39,324 nucleotides of DNA from Chitinophagaceae bacterium (GTDB lineage: Bacteria > Bacteroidota > Bacteroidia > Chitinophagales > Chitinophagaceae), in assembly GCA_016719015.1 (NCBI GenBank), contig JADKAZ010000010.1, positions 1-39,324 on the forward strand, in the 5' to 3' direction. Below the pieces are notes generated by a model that was not told where the DNA came from, did not search any database, and was given only the letters and a program-made list of their open reading frames with translations. Positions within the stretch are counted from its first letter, which is position 1, and every line of letters begins with the position of its first letter. Positions 1 to 9,035 of the stretch are shown here, in pieces. The position numbers were made by a program, and so were the translations under genes.

Positions 1-17
1 TGCCGCCATGGGCGGCA
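1..17. repeat. Short perfect palindrome at the left edge
   Basis: The window opens with TGCCGCC-ATG-GGCGGCA, a perfect 7-bp stem with a 3-nt loop. It is cut by the window edge, so it may be part of a larger repeat or the terminator of a gene to the left. There is no T-run after it on the plus strand, so a simple rho-independent terminator is not clearly supported. Confidence 0.45.
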
Positions 18-110
18 GAGGTGGTTGCAATCATAAACAGTAGTTCGTTTGGTTCGTTATCATTCCGGCTGTGCCGGCATTTTATATGGCTTGTTCGATG
101 GTGTTCTTAC

Positions 111-364
111 TTAATAGTATTCATTATCCGGCACGGTATAATATTCATCCCCGTTGGCTGTACCTGCATAGGGATCGGGTAATAAATAATACGACACTTC
201 TTCGGGTGCCGCTCTACTATATCGTTGTTAACTATGTACGTGGTGGTGATACGGCCTGCAGAGGCGATGTGCTTATTGCAATGCACTACGGTTAATGAAG
301 ACCGGCGGGCCTGTTCTGTTGCTGAATCGTTATTCGTTTGTTCCTGCGTAAAAAAATTCCTCAT
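111..364 (-). pseudogene. Possible small frameshifted ORF, unknown function
   Basis: On the minus strand an ATG at 364 opens a frame that reads plausibly for about 55 codons (starting MRNFFTQEQ, hydrophilic, no recognisable domain). Near 190-200 the better protein-like reading moves to another frame, which continues through residues such as PDPYAGTANGDEYY and ends in PDNEYY before a TAA at 111-113. Joined by one single-base indel, the two parts would give a protein of about 85 residues with a tyrosine-rich acidic tail. I do not recognise the family. The call rests only on the look of the translation and on similar single-base breaks in other genes here; it may be chance reading of non-coding DNA. 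Confidence 0.2.
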
Positions 365-677
365 ACTGGTTCGTTCGTTTCTTTGAAAGGTTGGTAAACC
401 GGCTTTCTAAGAATGGGATTTTGTATGCGGAGTTTCGGTGGATAGTAGACAATAATCTCAGGAGCAGCTATGCCATCTCCTTATGAAAGGCAAACGTTTT
501 TCGGGGATAATTTAATTTTTCAGGGAATGGTTGGATGGACTTTCTACGTAGTAAAAAACAGTTTCTTTTTTTACCGGACGTGTAATATAGAAGGGTTTTT
601 CCGAACAAACAACGACTTCGTAGTTTTACTATAGCACTTTTTTTCGGGGTAACCCTCTATGGGTGTAAAAAAAATGC
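365..677. other. Non-coding stretch with no recognised feature
   Basis: This AT-rich stretch between the doubtful small ORF and the repeat array has no credible reading frame. I see only short homopolymer runs and a weak GGGGTAACCC palindrome near 646-655. No RNA gene is recognisable. Confidence 0.5.
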
Positions 678-1125
678 AATGTCATTCCAACAACGCAATG
701 TCATTCCGGGCTAACGAACTGTCATTCCGGGCTTGACCCGGAATCTTTCCCAAAGAGAAAAAGAGAGAGAGATACCGGGTTAAACCCGGTATGACAGAAC
801 TCCACAACATCATTCCAACAACGAAATGTCATTCATAAACGAATGTCATTCCGGGCTAACGAACTGTCATTCCGGGCTTGACCCGGAATCTTTCCCAATA
901 GAAAAAGAGAGAGAGATACCGGGTTGAACCCGGTATGACAACTCCGTAGGAGACAACAAAATAAAATCAAACTGATAATCTTCGAAAGAAACGATGCATT
1001 ACAAACGCAATGTCATTCCAACAACGCAATGTCATTCCGGGCTAACGTAATGTCATTCCGGGCTTGACCCGGAATCTTTCCCAAAAGAAAAAGAGAGAGA
1101 GATACCGGGTTGAACCCGGTATGAC
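678..1125. repeat. Three dispersed copies of a ~75-bp double-palindrome element
   Basis: Three near-identical units lie at 721-795, 866-939 and 1052-1125. Each starts GTCATTCCGGGCTTGACCCG, continues through a purine tract (GAAAAAGAGAGAGAGA) and ends with the palindrome ACCGGGTTGAACCCGGT followed by ATGAC. The left half (CCGGG-CTTGA-CCCGG) and the right half are each palindromic, and the outer GTCAT/ATGAC ends also pair, so a unit can fold as two hairpins or one long stem. Truncated copies of the left end (GTCATTCC...) precede each unit at 681-720, 844-865 and 1012-1051. The copies differ by only a few bases. No transposase is present, so these are probably non-autonomous REP- or MITE-like elements. 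Confidence 0.85.
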
Positions 1126-1173
1126 AACTCCGTAGGAAACAGCAATAAGATTTATCTTTACCCTTCTCATTAC

Positions 1174-3679
1174 ATGACACTCACTTCATCACCCGGATAT
1201 ACGATCATCAATAACTGGCTGGCCGCTAAAGGCCATCAGCCTTTTTCTTTTCAGCAAGAAACATGGCAGCAGATCAGCCAGGGTGAAAGCGGATTGGTGA
1301 ATGCACCCACCGGTTGCGGTAAAACATTTTCCGTTTTTCTCGGTGCCCTTATCGCTTTTATCAACCAGCATCCCGCTGATTATGCAACCAAAAAAAATAA
1401 CGGACTGCAATTATTATGGGTCACTCCCCTGCGGGCATTGGCCAAAGACATCGGCAGGGCCATGGAAGAAGTGATTGAAGAACTGGGGATGAGCTGGAGA
1501 GTGGGCATCCGCAATGGCGACACCGATACGGCTGAAAGAGTGAAGCAGAAAAAACAAATGCCGGAAATATTATTGATAACACCGGAGAGCCTGCATTTAT
1601 TATTAGCACAAAAAAATTATCCTGCTCTCTTCGAGTCCTTACAAATTATTGCGGTGGATGAATGGCATGAACTGCTGGGCAGCAAAGAGAGGTGTGCAGG
1701 TGGAACTGGCGATTTCAAGGTTAGTTGGGAGTTATGAGTCGAGAGTTAAGAGTAAAGAGTTTGGAGCCGGTACAGGACTAACGACTCATAACTCCCGACT
1801 CAGTGTTTGGGGCATCTCCGCTACTATCGGCAATCTTGAAGAAGCAAAGGAAGTATTGTTATATCCGTTACAAAAAGAAGGAGTAATCATAAAAGCCAAC
1901 CTGCAAAAAAAGATAGAAGTGGAATCCATCTTCCCGGATGAAATAGAAAAATATCCATGGGCAGGACACCTTGGCATTAAGCTGGCGCATAAAATCATTC
2001 CGATCATTCAGCAAAGCACCACCACCCTTATTTTTATTAATACCAGAGGGATGAGTGAAACATGGTACCAAACGCTGCTGACGGTTTGCCCGGAGCTGGC
2101 CGGTTCTATTGCTTTACATCACAGTTCTATTGACCGGGACTTACGGACATGGATAGAAGATAATTTGCACAGCGGTAATTTAAAAGCAGTGGTGTGTACG
2201 GCCAGTCTTGACCTGGGTGTTGACTTTCGTCCTGTGGAAACCGTGATACAGGTGGGCTCACCAAAAGGAGTGGCCAGGTTTTTACAACGGGCCGGCAGAA
2301 GCGGACACAGTCCTGATGCAGTGAGTAAAATTTATTTTCTGCCTACCCATTCACTGGAGTTGATGGAAGCTGCTGCATTAAAAACAGCCATCAAAGAAAA
2401 TCTTATTGAAAGCCGCCCGCCGATGCTGCTCTGTTATGATGTGCTGCTGCAATACCTGAATACGATTGCGATATCAGACGGGTTTGATCCGGATAAAATT
2501 TATGAAGAACTCATTTCCACTTTTTGTTATAAAGAACTGACCAGGGAAGAATGGATACATATTTTACATTTCATCACCGAAGGTGGCAATGCCTTACAGC
2601 AGTATGATGATTTCAGGAAAGTGGAAATTGAAGATAGTATTTACAAAATCAAAAGCCGCAAAGTGGCGATGCGCCACCGGATGCATATCGGCACTATTGT
2701 AAGTGAAACGATGCTGAAAGTAAAATTTATGACCGGCGGTTATATCGGGGTGATAGAAGAATATTTTATTTCCCGGCTGGAGCCGGGTGATGTGTTTACA
2801 CTGGCCGGGAGAAACCTGGAGTTTTTGATGATAAAAGAAATGACAGCGTATGTGAGGGTATCGAAATCAAAAAAGTCAATGGTGCCAAGCTGGAATGGAG
2901 GAAGAATGCCGCTGAGTGCTAACCTGGGAAAAAAGCTGAGAGCCACTTTGGACAAATCAGGAGTAGAGGAGCTTGAAAAATTACAGCCGCTCTTTGATTT
3001 ACAACGGCAGCTCTCTCATGTGCCGAACCAAAATGAATTGCTGATTGAGCATATTGAAACCAAAGACGGGTTTCATCTTTTTGTGTATCCGTTTGAAGGA
3101 AGATTGGTGCATGAAGCGATGGCGGCGATTTTGGCGTATCGCATCAGCCGTTTTCATCCCATCACTTTTTCATTCGCCATGAATGATTATGGTTTTGAAT
3201 TGCTCAGCGACCAGCCCATCCCGGTGGACGACAGTAATGTGTATGAATTATTTTCCCCGGATGATTTACTGAACGATATACAACGCAGTGTAAACAGTAC
3301 CGAGATGGCGAAAAGAAAATTCCGGGATGTGGCGGTTATCGGTGGCCTTATTTTCCAGGGCATGCCGGGAGAAAAAAAGAAAGCAAGACACCTGCAATCA
3401 TCCGCTTCTCTCCTGTTCAAAGTATTCAGTGAATACGACCCGGGCAACCTGCTGCTGCGCCAGTCGTACCAGGAAGTGCTGGACCAGCAAATGGAAGAAG
3501 TGCGGCTGCGGGATATGCTGGAAAGAATTCAGCAATCGAAAATCATTATCACTTTTCCGCAACAGCTCACACCATTTTGTTTTCCGATAAAAGTGGACAG
3601 CATGCGGGAAGACCTGTCGTCCGAAAAATTAGAAGACCGTGTAAGAAAGATGCAGCAGCAACTGGAAACAATCAAATAG
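1174..3679 (+). CDS. Ligase-associated DEXH-box helicase (Lhr-core type), frame broken once
   Basis: This is a superfamily 2 ATP-dependent DNA helicase of the Lhr-core type that, with a DNA ligase, an exonuclease and PdeM, forms a known bacterial repair cassette. The N-terminal part has the Walker A motif APTGCGKT (about residues 45-52), the TPLRALAKD motif and a DEWH box (about residues 164-167). The C-terminal part has SATIGNLEEA, HHSSIDRDLR, TASLDLGVDF and QRAGRSGH. The reading frame breaks near 1684-1692: the sequence reads LGSKERCAGG, whereas removing one G gives the expected GSKRGVQVEL. The two parts, 1174-1737 and about 1690-3679, together encode about 834 residues, the usual length. 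A repeat-derived insert of about 26 residues follows the break. The pdeM gene follows in the same direction after a short gap; the ligase and exonuclease partners would lie left of the window or elsewhere. Confidence 0.88.
1723..1800. repeat. Palindromic repeat inserted in the helicase coding sequence
   Basis: The left arm at 1723-1741 (AGTTGGGAGTTATGAGTCG) is the reverse complement of 1782-1800 at 18 of 19 positions, with a 40-bp centre. It adds residues such as VGSYESRVKSK between the conserved VELAISRL and VWGISATIG blocks of the helicase, where the family normally has a short linker. The element reads open in the helicase frame. Confidence 0.75.
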
Positions 3680-3706
3680 TTTTTCCAGTAGATTTGACAA
3701 CTATCA

Positions 3707-4376
3707 ATGCAAAATCCTGTTCCGTATATAATCCGCAGGCAATACCTTTTGGGTGTCGCCGGAACGGAGTCTTTTCTGGGAAGAAAAGAATACACTCATC
3801 ATTGCTGATATGCACCTTGGCAAATCGGGTCATTTCAGAAAAGCAGGTATTGCCATTCCACAAAGTATTTATAAAGCAGACCTGCAGCGGCTGATAGCAC
3901 AACTTTACTTGTATAAAGTTGACCGCTTGATCATTGCCGGCGATCTTACCCACAGCACCGCCAATAAGGAACTCGATTTGTTTATTAAATGGAGAAAAGA
4001 TTTTTCATCACTGCATATTGACCTGGTAAAAGGCAACCATGACATACTGCAAGAGGATTGGTATGCCGAAGCAGCCATTACAGTGAGCCACTGGAAACTG
4101 CCGGAGCCACCGTTTATTTTTCTCCACGACCTGAAAGCAGAAAAAAAATTGACAGAGGAAGAAAAAGAATTATACCGTTTTACCGGCCATGTGCATCCCG
4201 GCATCACGATGAAAGGTCCGGGAAAACAAACATTGAAATTTCCCTGTTTTTATTTTACCAACGATTACTGTGTGCTGCCGGCCTTCAGCCGTTTTACAGG
4301 AACCTTCAATATAAAACCGGCAAAGGGAGAAGTGGCGTTTGCCATTGTAGAAAATTCAATTATGCGGTTGCCTTAA
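3707..4376 (+). CDS. pdeM: Ligase-associated DNA damage response endonuclease PdeM
   Basis: This is a calcineurin-like metallophosphoesterase, known as the phosphoesterase partner of the Lhr-core helicase in the ligase-associated repair cassette. The metal-binding motifs appear in order: ADMHLGK, AGDLTH, KGNHD, LHDLK and GHVHPG. From the first good in-frame start, a GTG at 3753, the protein would have 207 residues and begin abruptly at SPERSLFWEE. An ATG at 3707 opens with MQNPVPYIIRRQYLL in a different frame; removing one base from the T4G3 run at 3747-3753 joins it to VSPERSLFWE and gives about 222 residues. I therefore place the start at 3707 and infer a one-base insertion. The stop overlaps the stop of the convergent DUF5916 gene. 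Confidence 0.85.
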
Positions 4377-6829
4377 TTTTTTTTCCGTAACTCGTTGTAG
4401 TCAAGAAAGTAAACAAACCGAACGGTAAGTTCGTTACCATGGCGCAGGTCAAATATTTCACCGAGATTATTGAGATAGCTGTTTTTATTGAGCAGGGGAA
4501 CATACTCATCATCCCCCAACCAGTTTTTGTAACCAATAATTAAACGGCTGCCCAGGCGGAAATCCCAGGTAAGAAAAGCATCGAGGTTAAAGATGTTTAC
4601 ATTATCATCCGAGTTGCTGATGAAAGAGCGGTTGACAAGATCTCCTTTGCTGTCCACATTATGAAAGCTGCTGTACTTTACTTCGTTCCAGTAATGACGG
4701 GCCCGGAGTGTAAGATTGAGCCGCGGGGTAAAATTATAAATGCCCGATAATACATTGATATTTTCCTTCACATCCCTGAATCCCACAATCGGTTCACCGT
4801 TTATCTCCCGCATAAATGCATAGCCGAGATTATTGGTTTCGGTATGGCCATCCATCTGCAAATCCAGTGTAAACTTATTGCTGAACCTGTAGCGGAAGCC
4901 GATGCCGCCACCATAATAAGTGTTATCAAATTTTGGTGCTCTTGCAAATACGCCGCTGAATCTTACAAATAATTTTTTCCGGCTGTCGGTGCTGCCGCTG
5001 GCATCAAAATACATATTCAATGGCAGGTTAAGATAACGGCCATCGGTACGTAATTCAAAAAAGTCCTGGACGGTAAAAGGAGTCAACTGTGCATGTGTAG
5101 TGACGTCCCAGAAATTTTTAAATATCCAGAAAGCTGTGCCGGTGATATCATAACGGTTAAAAGCCCTGGGAGTAAACATCCGCTGGTAACGCTGGTCCAG
5201 TGTGTACCTGTATTGTATCAGGTTCTTTGTAGGCTTGAAGTGGTTATAACTTACATTGGCCCGGTAAGTGATTTCGTTGGCTGCCACGAGAAGGCCCAGG
5301 TCATTGGGGTCATAGTTTTTGGATTCAATATTATTGAGCACATAGAACTGCCAGTTGCCACTTACTTTACCATATTTAATGGTTGTATTAAAACCATCAT
5401 AGGGGGAAGTGCTCCATATTTTACTGTAACGGGCTGTTCCATTAAATGCATACGTATTCTTCTTGTTATACAAGGCAACATCCAATGCGGTTACGTTTGC
5501 ATCCCGGCCCTGCCCATTGCGTATCACATTGGTATTGGTGAGTGTGATGAATGAACGGCCTTTCAAAGCCTGGTCAAAAACAAAGATGTTATAATTGGTG
5601 AGTTGTGAAGTTCTGATAACAGAATCTTTACCGGATACCCTGTTACGTATCCTTGCATCCATAGGAGCGGCAATGGCATTGAAGACACCTATTCCTAATT
5701 TATTATCATTACGTCCTGAAAATTTTGTGGCGTTATACAGTTGTGTGATAGAAGGGTTCTTGACAATTTCCCAATCAGGATTTCCTTCCACAAAACTTCG
5801 TACACCAAAAAAGCCACCCGGCATACTACCTACCCGCCGGGAATAAAACAAACCGGCTTTATTAAAAATTTCTGTTCCTTCTGTAAAAAATTGCCGGTTC
5901 TCCTGGAAGCGTACCTCGTAGGGAGAAAGATTATTGATAACATTATCAGAAACCACCTGACCAAAATCGGGTATCAGGGTGGCGTCTAGTGTAAAGCTTT
6001 CATTCACTCCGTACTTCACATCCATACCGCCACTGCCCAGCCATGAATTAGTAAAGCCGCTGCTGTTGGTTTTAGGAATACTCCTGATGCCGGTGGAAAC
6101 GTAGGGTGAAAAACTCAACCGCAACGGTGGTTGCAAATCTTTCAAACCGGTATAATTTCCAAACTGGTTGACAAAGCCGTTAACCTGCGGATCTACAGGA
6201 TTCCAGAAACAAGATTCGTTGGTCCTTCTTATCAGCCGGAGAAACTGGAGGCCCCAATCCTGCAAATCTTTTTTGGCGAAGCGTAAAGAGATGTAGGGAA
6301 TTTTCATTTCCACAGACCAGCCATCCGACTGCATCTGCACTTTACTTTCCCAAACAGCATCCCATGTTTTATCGCCGTATTCACCAAAGCTGCCTCCGAG
6401 ATTAGGCCCCATCCGGGCATCGGACTGCACATTGGAAGAAGTAACTACAAACAGAAAACCGTTTTGATTATCATTATAAGTATCCAAAAAAACAGTGAAA
6501 AAATCACAGTCTTTTTGCTGCTCTGCATCTCTTGCAGTAATCTGCTTTCTTATCAGCGATGGGTCATCATATAAATATGCACCTACATAGATGGCGGTAT
6601 TATCATAGATAACTTTAACGGTTGTTTGCCGGGAGGCTGGTTTACCGACTGCCGGATAGTTCTGCACAAAATCAGTTGCGGCAGGAACATCAGCCCAGGC
6701 TGCATCATTCAGGTTGCCATCAATTTTTGGCGCCTGAACAGTCTTGATTGCCTGTAATGATTTTTCTTGCGAAAAAATAAAAGTACAGATCAGTAAGAGG
6801 GGTAAGCAGATAATTTTTCTCACAGTCAT
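4373..6829 (-). CDS. DUF5916 outer-membrane protein with N-terminal CBM9-like domain
   Basis: The protein has 818 residues and begins with a signal peptide (MTVRKIICLPLLLICTFIFS, then QEK). Residues of about 30-220 resemble the carbohydrate-binding family 9-like beta-sandwich found at the front of this family (KIDGNLNDAAW, then IYVGAYLYDDP and ARDAEQQKDCDFFTVFLDT). The rest matches DUF5916: alternating aromatic strands typical of an outer-membrane beta-barrel, ending near a charged tail. Its true substrate is unknown; homologues are widespread in Bacteroidota and are not restricted to polysaccharide loci. It lies 99 bp downstream of the XRE/S24 gene on the same strand, and may be co-transcribed with it. 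Confidence 0.85.
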   Translation of the reverse strand: MTVRKIICLPLLLICTFIFSQEKSLQAIKTVQAPKIDGNLNDAAWADVPAATDFVQNYPAVGKPASRQTTVKVIYDNTAIYVGAYLYDDPSLIRKQITARDAEQQKDCDFFTVFLDTYNDNQNGFLFVVTSSNVQSDARMGPNLGGSFGEYGDKTWDAVWESKVQMQSDGWSVEMKIPYISLRFAKKDLQDWGLQFLRLIRRTNESCFWNPVDPQVNGFVNQFGNYTGLKDLQPPLRLSFSPYVSTGIRSIPKTNSSGFTNSWLGSGGMDVKYGVNESFTLDATLIPDFGQVVSDNVINNLSPYEVRFQENRQFFTEGTEIFNKAGLFYSRRVGSMPGGFFGVRSFVEGNPDWEIVKNPSITQLYNATKFSGRNDNKLGIGVFNAIAAPMDARIRNRVSGKDSVIRTSQLTNYNIFVFDQALKGRSFITLTNTNVIRNGQGRDANVTALDVALYNKKNTYAFNGTARYSKIWSTSPYDGFNTTIKYGKVSGNWQFYVLNNIESKNYDPNDLGLLVAANEITYRANVSYNHFKPTKNLIQYRYTLDQRYQRMFTPRAFNRYDITGTAFWIFKNFWDVTTHAQLTPFTVQDFFELRTDGRYLNLPLNMYFDASGSTDSRKKLFVRFSGVFARAPKFDNTYYGGGIGFRYRFSNKFTLDLQMDGHTETNNLGYAFMREINGEPIVGFRDVKENINVLSGIYNFTPRLNLTLRARHYWNEVKYSSFHNVDSKGDLVNRSFISNSDDNVNIFNLDAFLTWDFRLGSRLIIGYKNWLGDDEYVPLLNKNSYLNNLGEIFDLRHGNELTVRFVYFLDYNELRKKN

Positions 6830-6928
6830 GTGCCGACTTTAGCAGTCTGCAAATATAACAGACAAAACTGAGGGCAGGAAGGCTGCCGCATAAAAACGCA
6901 AAAAAAGGATAATCTATTTGAAAATCAA

Positions 6929-7678
6929 TCAGTTCATTCTCTTTTTCAGCGTAGTAACCTGTGCCTGTAAGTCTGAAACAATATTGGTGAGTTGGTTCAT
7001 ATCCCAGCGCTGCTGTGTGTTGGCACGGGAAATAACCATCTGCGCCTGCCACATTTCTAATATTTCTTCGGCATTTACGGTGTAGGGATGAAAAGAAGGA
7101 TTATCACTTACCAATGTCAGTTTATTTTTTTGCCTTCCGTTTTTTTGCACCCTTTTATACACCACGCCTTCATTGCGGGAGACAACGATACAGGCTACAT
7201 TGTTTTTTACATCCTCCAGGTTTTCAACTTTTTCTCCTACTATCACCGAGCCACTTGGTGTTGGCAACATAGAGTCACCGATAATTTCAAAAGCCCTGTA
7301 ATTGCCACCGGCCAGCATGGGTAATGTAAACGTATTCAATTCATCAACAAACTCAGGGTCGGCATACCCGGCGAGGTAACCGGCTGCTGCTTTTACCGGT
7401 ACAAAAGGAATATCCGGCCGGCCGGCAGCCAGCTTCATAGCCCGGCGTTTGGCGAGGTAATTACTTTTATTATCGCTTAAATCTTTGCGAAGTATTTCGT
7501 CAAGTGTCAGTTTGAAAATATCACAAACCACTTCGAGCACATCAATTCTTGGCTCTGCCCTTTCTTCTTCATAGGCGCCCAACAAGGAACGTTTGATACG
7601 CAATTTATTGGCGAACTCTTCCTGTGTCCACCCACGGAGTTTGCGCAGATACTTAAGGTTTTGATTGGAAATAGCCAT
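6929..7678 (-). CDS. XRE-family repressor with S24 (LexA-like) peptidase domain
   Basis: This encodes a LexA/CI-type transcriptional regulator of 249 residues. Residues of about 6-62 are a helix-turn-helix of the XRE type (LRGWTQEEFANKLRIKRSLL). Residues of about 90-225 are an S24 peptidase domain with the catalytic serine in GDSM (about Ser136) and lysine in VVYKRV (about Lys175). An Ala-Gly pair near residues 99-100 (AAAGY) is the likely self-cleavage site. The last 25 residues look like a short coiled coil. An ATG eight codons upstream is possible, but it would put the palindromic operator inside the gene, so I chose 7678. Similar proteins act in stress or phage-type switches; its targets are not shown beyond likely autoregulation. 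Confidence 0.85.
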   Translation of the reverse strand: MAISNQNLKYLRKLRGWTQEEFANKLRIKRSLLGAYEEERAEPRIDVLEVVCDIFKLTLDEILRKDLSDNKSNYLAKRRAMKLAAGRPDIPFVPVKAAAGYLAGYADPEFVDELNTFTLPMLAGGNYRAFEIIGDSMLPTPSGSVIVGEKVENLEDVKNNVACIVVSRNEGVVYKRVQKNGRQKNKLTLVSDNPSFHPYTVNAEEILEMWQAQMVISRANTQQRWDMNQLTNIVSDLQAQVTTLKKRMN

Positions 7679-7681
7679 AAC

Positions 7682-7719
7682 AACTAATTTAGTTAGCTGC
7701 AAAATACTAATTATTTTAG
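7682..7719. promoter_or_regulatory. Candidate autoregulatory operators of the XRE/S24 repressor
   Basis: Immediately upstream of the repressor start lies the perfect palindrome AACTAA-T-TTAGTT (7682-7694), followed by a second CTAA-TTATT-TTAG site at 7707-7719. Both share CTAA...TTAG half-sites in the spacing usual for XRE repressor operators. The function is inferred from position and symmetry only. Confidence 0.5.
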
Positions 7720-7757
7720 ATATTCAAAACCTTTTAAACGACGAAATTTATTAAATA

Positions 7758-7788
7758 CCCCCCCCCCAAAAAAAAAAAAAAAAAAAAA
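7758..7788. repeat. C10-A21 double homopolymer
   Basis: Ten C residues (7758-7767) run directly into 21 A residues (7768-7788) between the divergently transcribed repressor and surE genes. Such a tract could be phase-variable, but its exact length is also what sequencing or assembly handles worst. Confidence 0.85.
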
Positions 7789-7859
7789 TCTTTAAACTCC
7801 TTTTTTCGGCGGGCTTTGTGTTTGGATAAGCCATAAAAAACAGGGATTTTTGCAGGCAT

Positions 7860-8692
7860 ATGGCAAAGACAGTGAAACCCGGTACAAAGAAAAGTACAGC
7901 AGTTAAAGAGCCGGCAAAAGTATCATCGAAAGAAAGACCTGTTATCCTTATTACCAATGATGACGGTGTAACAGCTCCGGGTATTTTGAACCTGGTGGAA
8001 GCGGTAAAAGACCTGGGAAAAATAGTGGTGGTGGCTCCTGACAAACCACAATCCGGAATGGGACATGCTATTACTATCGGGCAGCCACTACGATTACATA
8101 AAATACAATCCATCGATAATGTAGAAACATGGTCCTGCACCGGCACACCGGTGGATTGTGTAAAGCTGGCAGTTGATAAAGTGCTTCATCGTAAACCAGA
8201 CCTTTGTCTCAGTGGTATTAATCATGGCGCCAATCACAGTATTAATGTGATTTACTCCGGCACCATGTCTGCTGCAGTGGAAGCAGCAATTGAAAGTATT
8301 CCTTCCGCAGGTTTTTCCCTGCTCGATTACAGGATTGATGCAGACTTTACGGGGCCAGGAAATATGTGCGGCTTATTGCCGAGAAAATGCTCAAAACAAA
8401 GTTGGATAAACACACTGTATTAAATGTAAACATTCCAGCAGTGGCACCCGAACTATTGAAAGGATTTAAAATCTGTAAACAGGCATATGCGAAATATGTG
8501 GAAGATTTTATTGAACGTAACGACCCGCATGGCCGTCACTATTACTGGCTTACCGGTGAGTTTGTAAATTTTGACAAGTCAAAAGACACCGATGTATGGG
8601 CATTGGCCAATAATTATGTAAGTGTGGTTCCTGTGCAATTTGATCTGACGAATTACGTTTTAAAAAGCAAGCTCGAAAAAATCTGGAAATAA
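7860..8692 (+). CDS. surE: 5'/3'-nucleotidase SurE, frame broken once
   Basis: SurE is a metal-dependent phosphatase that removes phosphate from nucleoside monophosphates. The N-terminal part carries ITNDDG (metal ligands), GTPVDCVKLA and SGINHGANH. An extra Lys-rich leader of about 25 residues precedes the fold. The frame breaks in the G4 run at 8351-8354: as written, the protein ends with NMCGLLPRKC..., but one more G restores FTGARKYVRLIAEKML and joins to NVNIPAV and the normal C-terminus ending at 8692. The restored protein has about 277 residues. A one-base deletion, probably an error in the sequence, is the simplest explanation. It lies upstream of a small membrane protein and lpxB on the same strand. 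Confidence 0.88.
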
Positions 8693-8725
8693 GTCGCCCC
8701 AACTATTCAACCAAATAAACCAAAC

Positions 8726-9019
8726 ATGTTCTTAGCAAAAGATAACCTCCGGCTTGGATTAGTGCTGGGTCTTATCGGACCACTCATCGGCCTTCTCATT
8801 GTTTATTTCATCAAATTCCCCTCGCTGAGCTTCAAAGAATTCCTGGAATATTTTATGCATGATAATAAAGTGATCACCAATGTGGGCACTTTTTCTTTAC
8901 TGGCCAATGCATTGCTCTTCGCCATCTATGTTCACTTTGACAAAGCCCAGACCTTTAAAGGAATTTTCATCATTACTCTTTTCTATGGTATCGGAATTTT
9001 AGTCTTAAAACTTTTTTAA
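8726..9019 (+). CDS. Small conserved membrane protein, unknown function
   Basis: The 97-residue product has three likely membrane segments, at about residues 10-28, 51-67 and 78-95. A short loop between the first two contains FKEFLEYFMHDNKVITN. Position between surE and lpxB, with 33 bp to the former and 16 bp to the latter, suggests one transcript. No enzymatic motif is visible, and I assign no function beyond a membrane location. Confidence 0.75.
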   Translation: MFLAKDNLRLGLVLGLIGPLIGLLIVYFIKFPSLSFKEFLEYFMHDNKVITNVGTFSLLANALLFAIYVHFDKAQTFKGIFIITLFYGIGILVLKLF

Positions 9020-9035
9020 TTAATACCATGCCGGT

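Noticed and set aside
721..1125. CRISPR array
   Set aside because: Only three units, about 75 bp long, with irregular spacing and no cas genes; the spacers share sequence with the repeats.
5093..5554. 153-codon open frame on the plus strand
   Set aside because: It lies fully opposite the DUF5916 gene, which has a convincing signal peptide and domain order.
8366..8692. Separate 108-codon gene after surE
   Set aside because: It is the second half of SurE; one extra G at 8351-8354 joins them.
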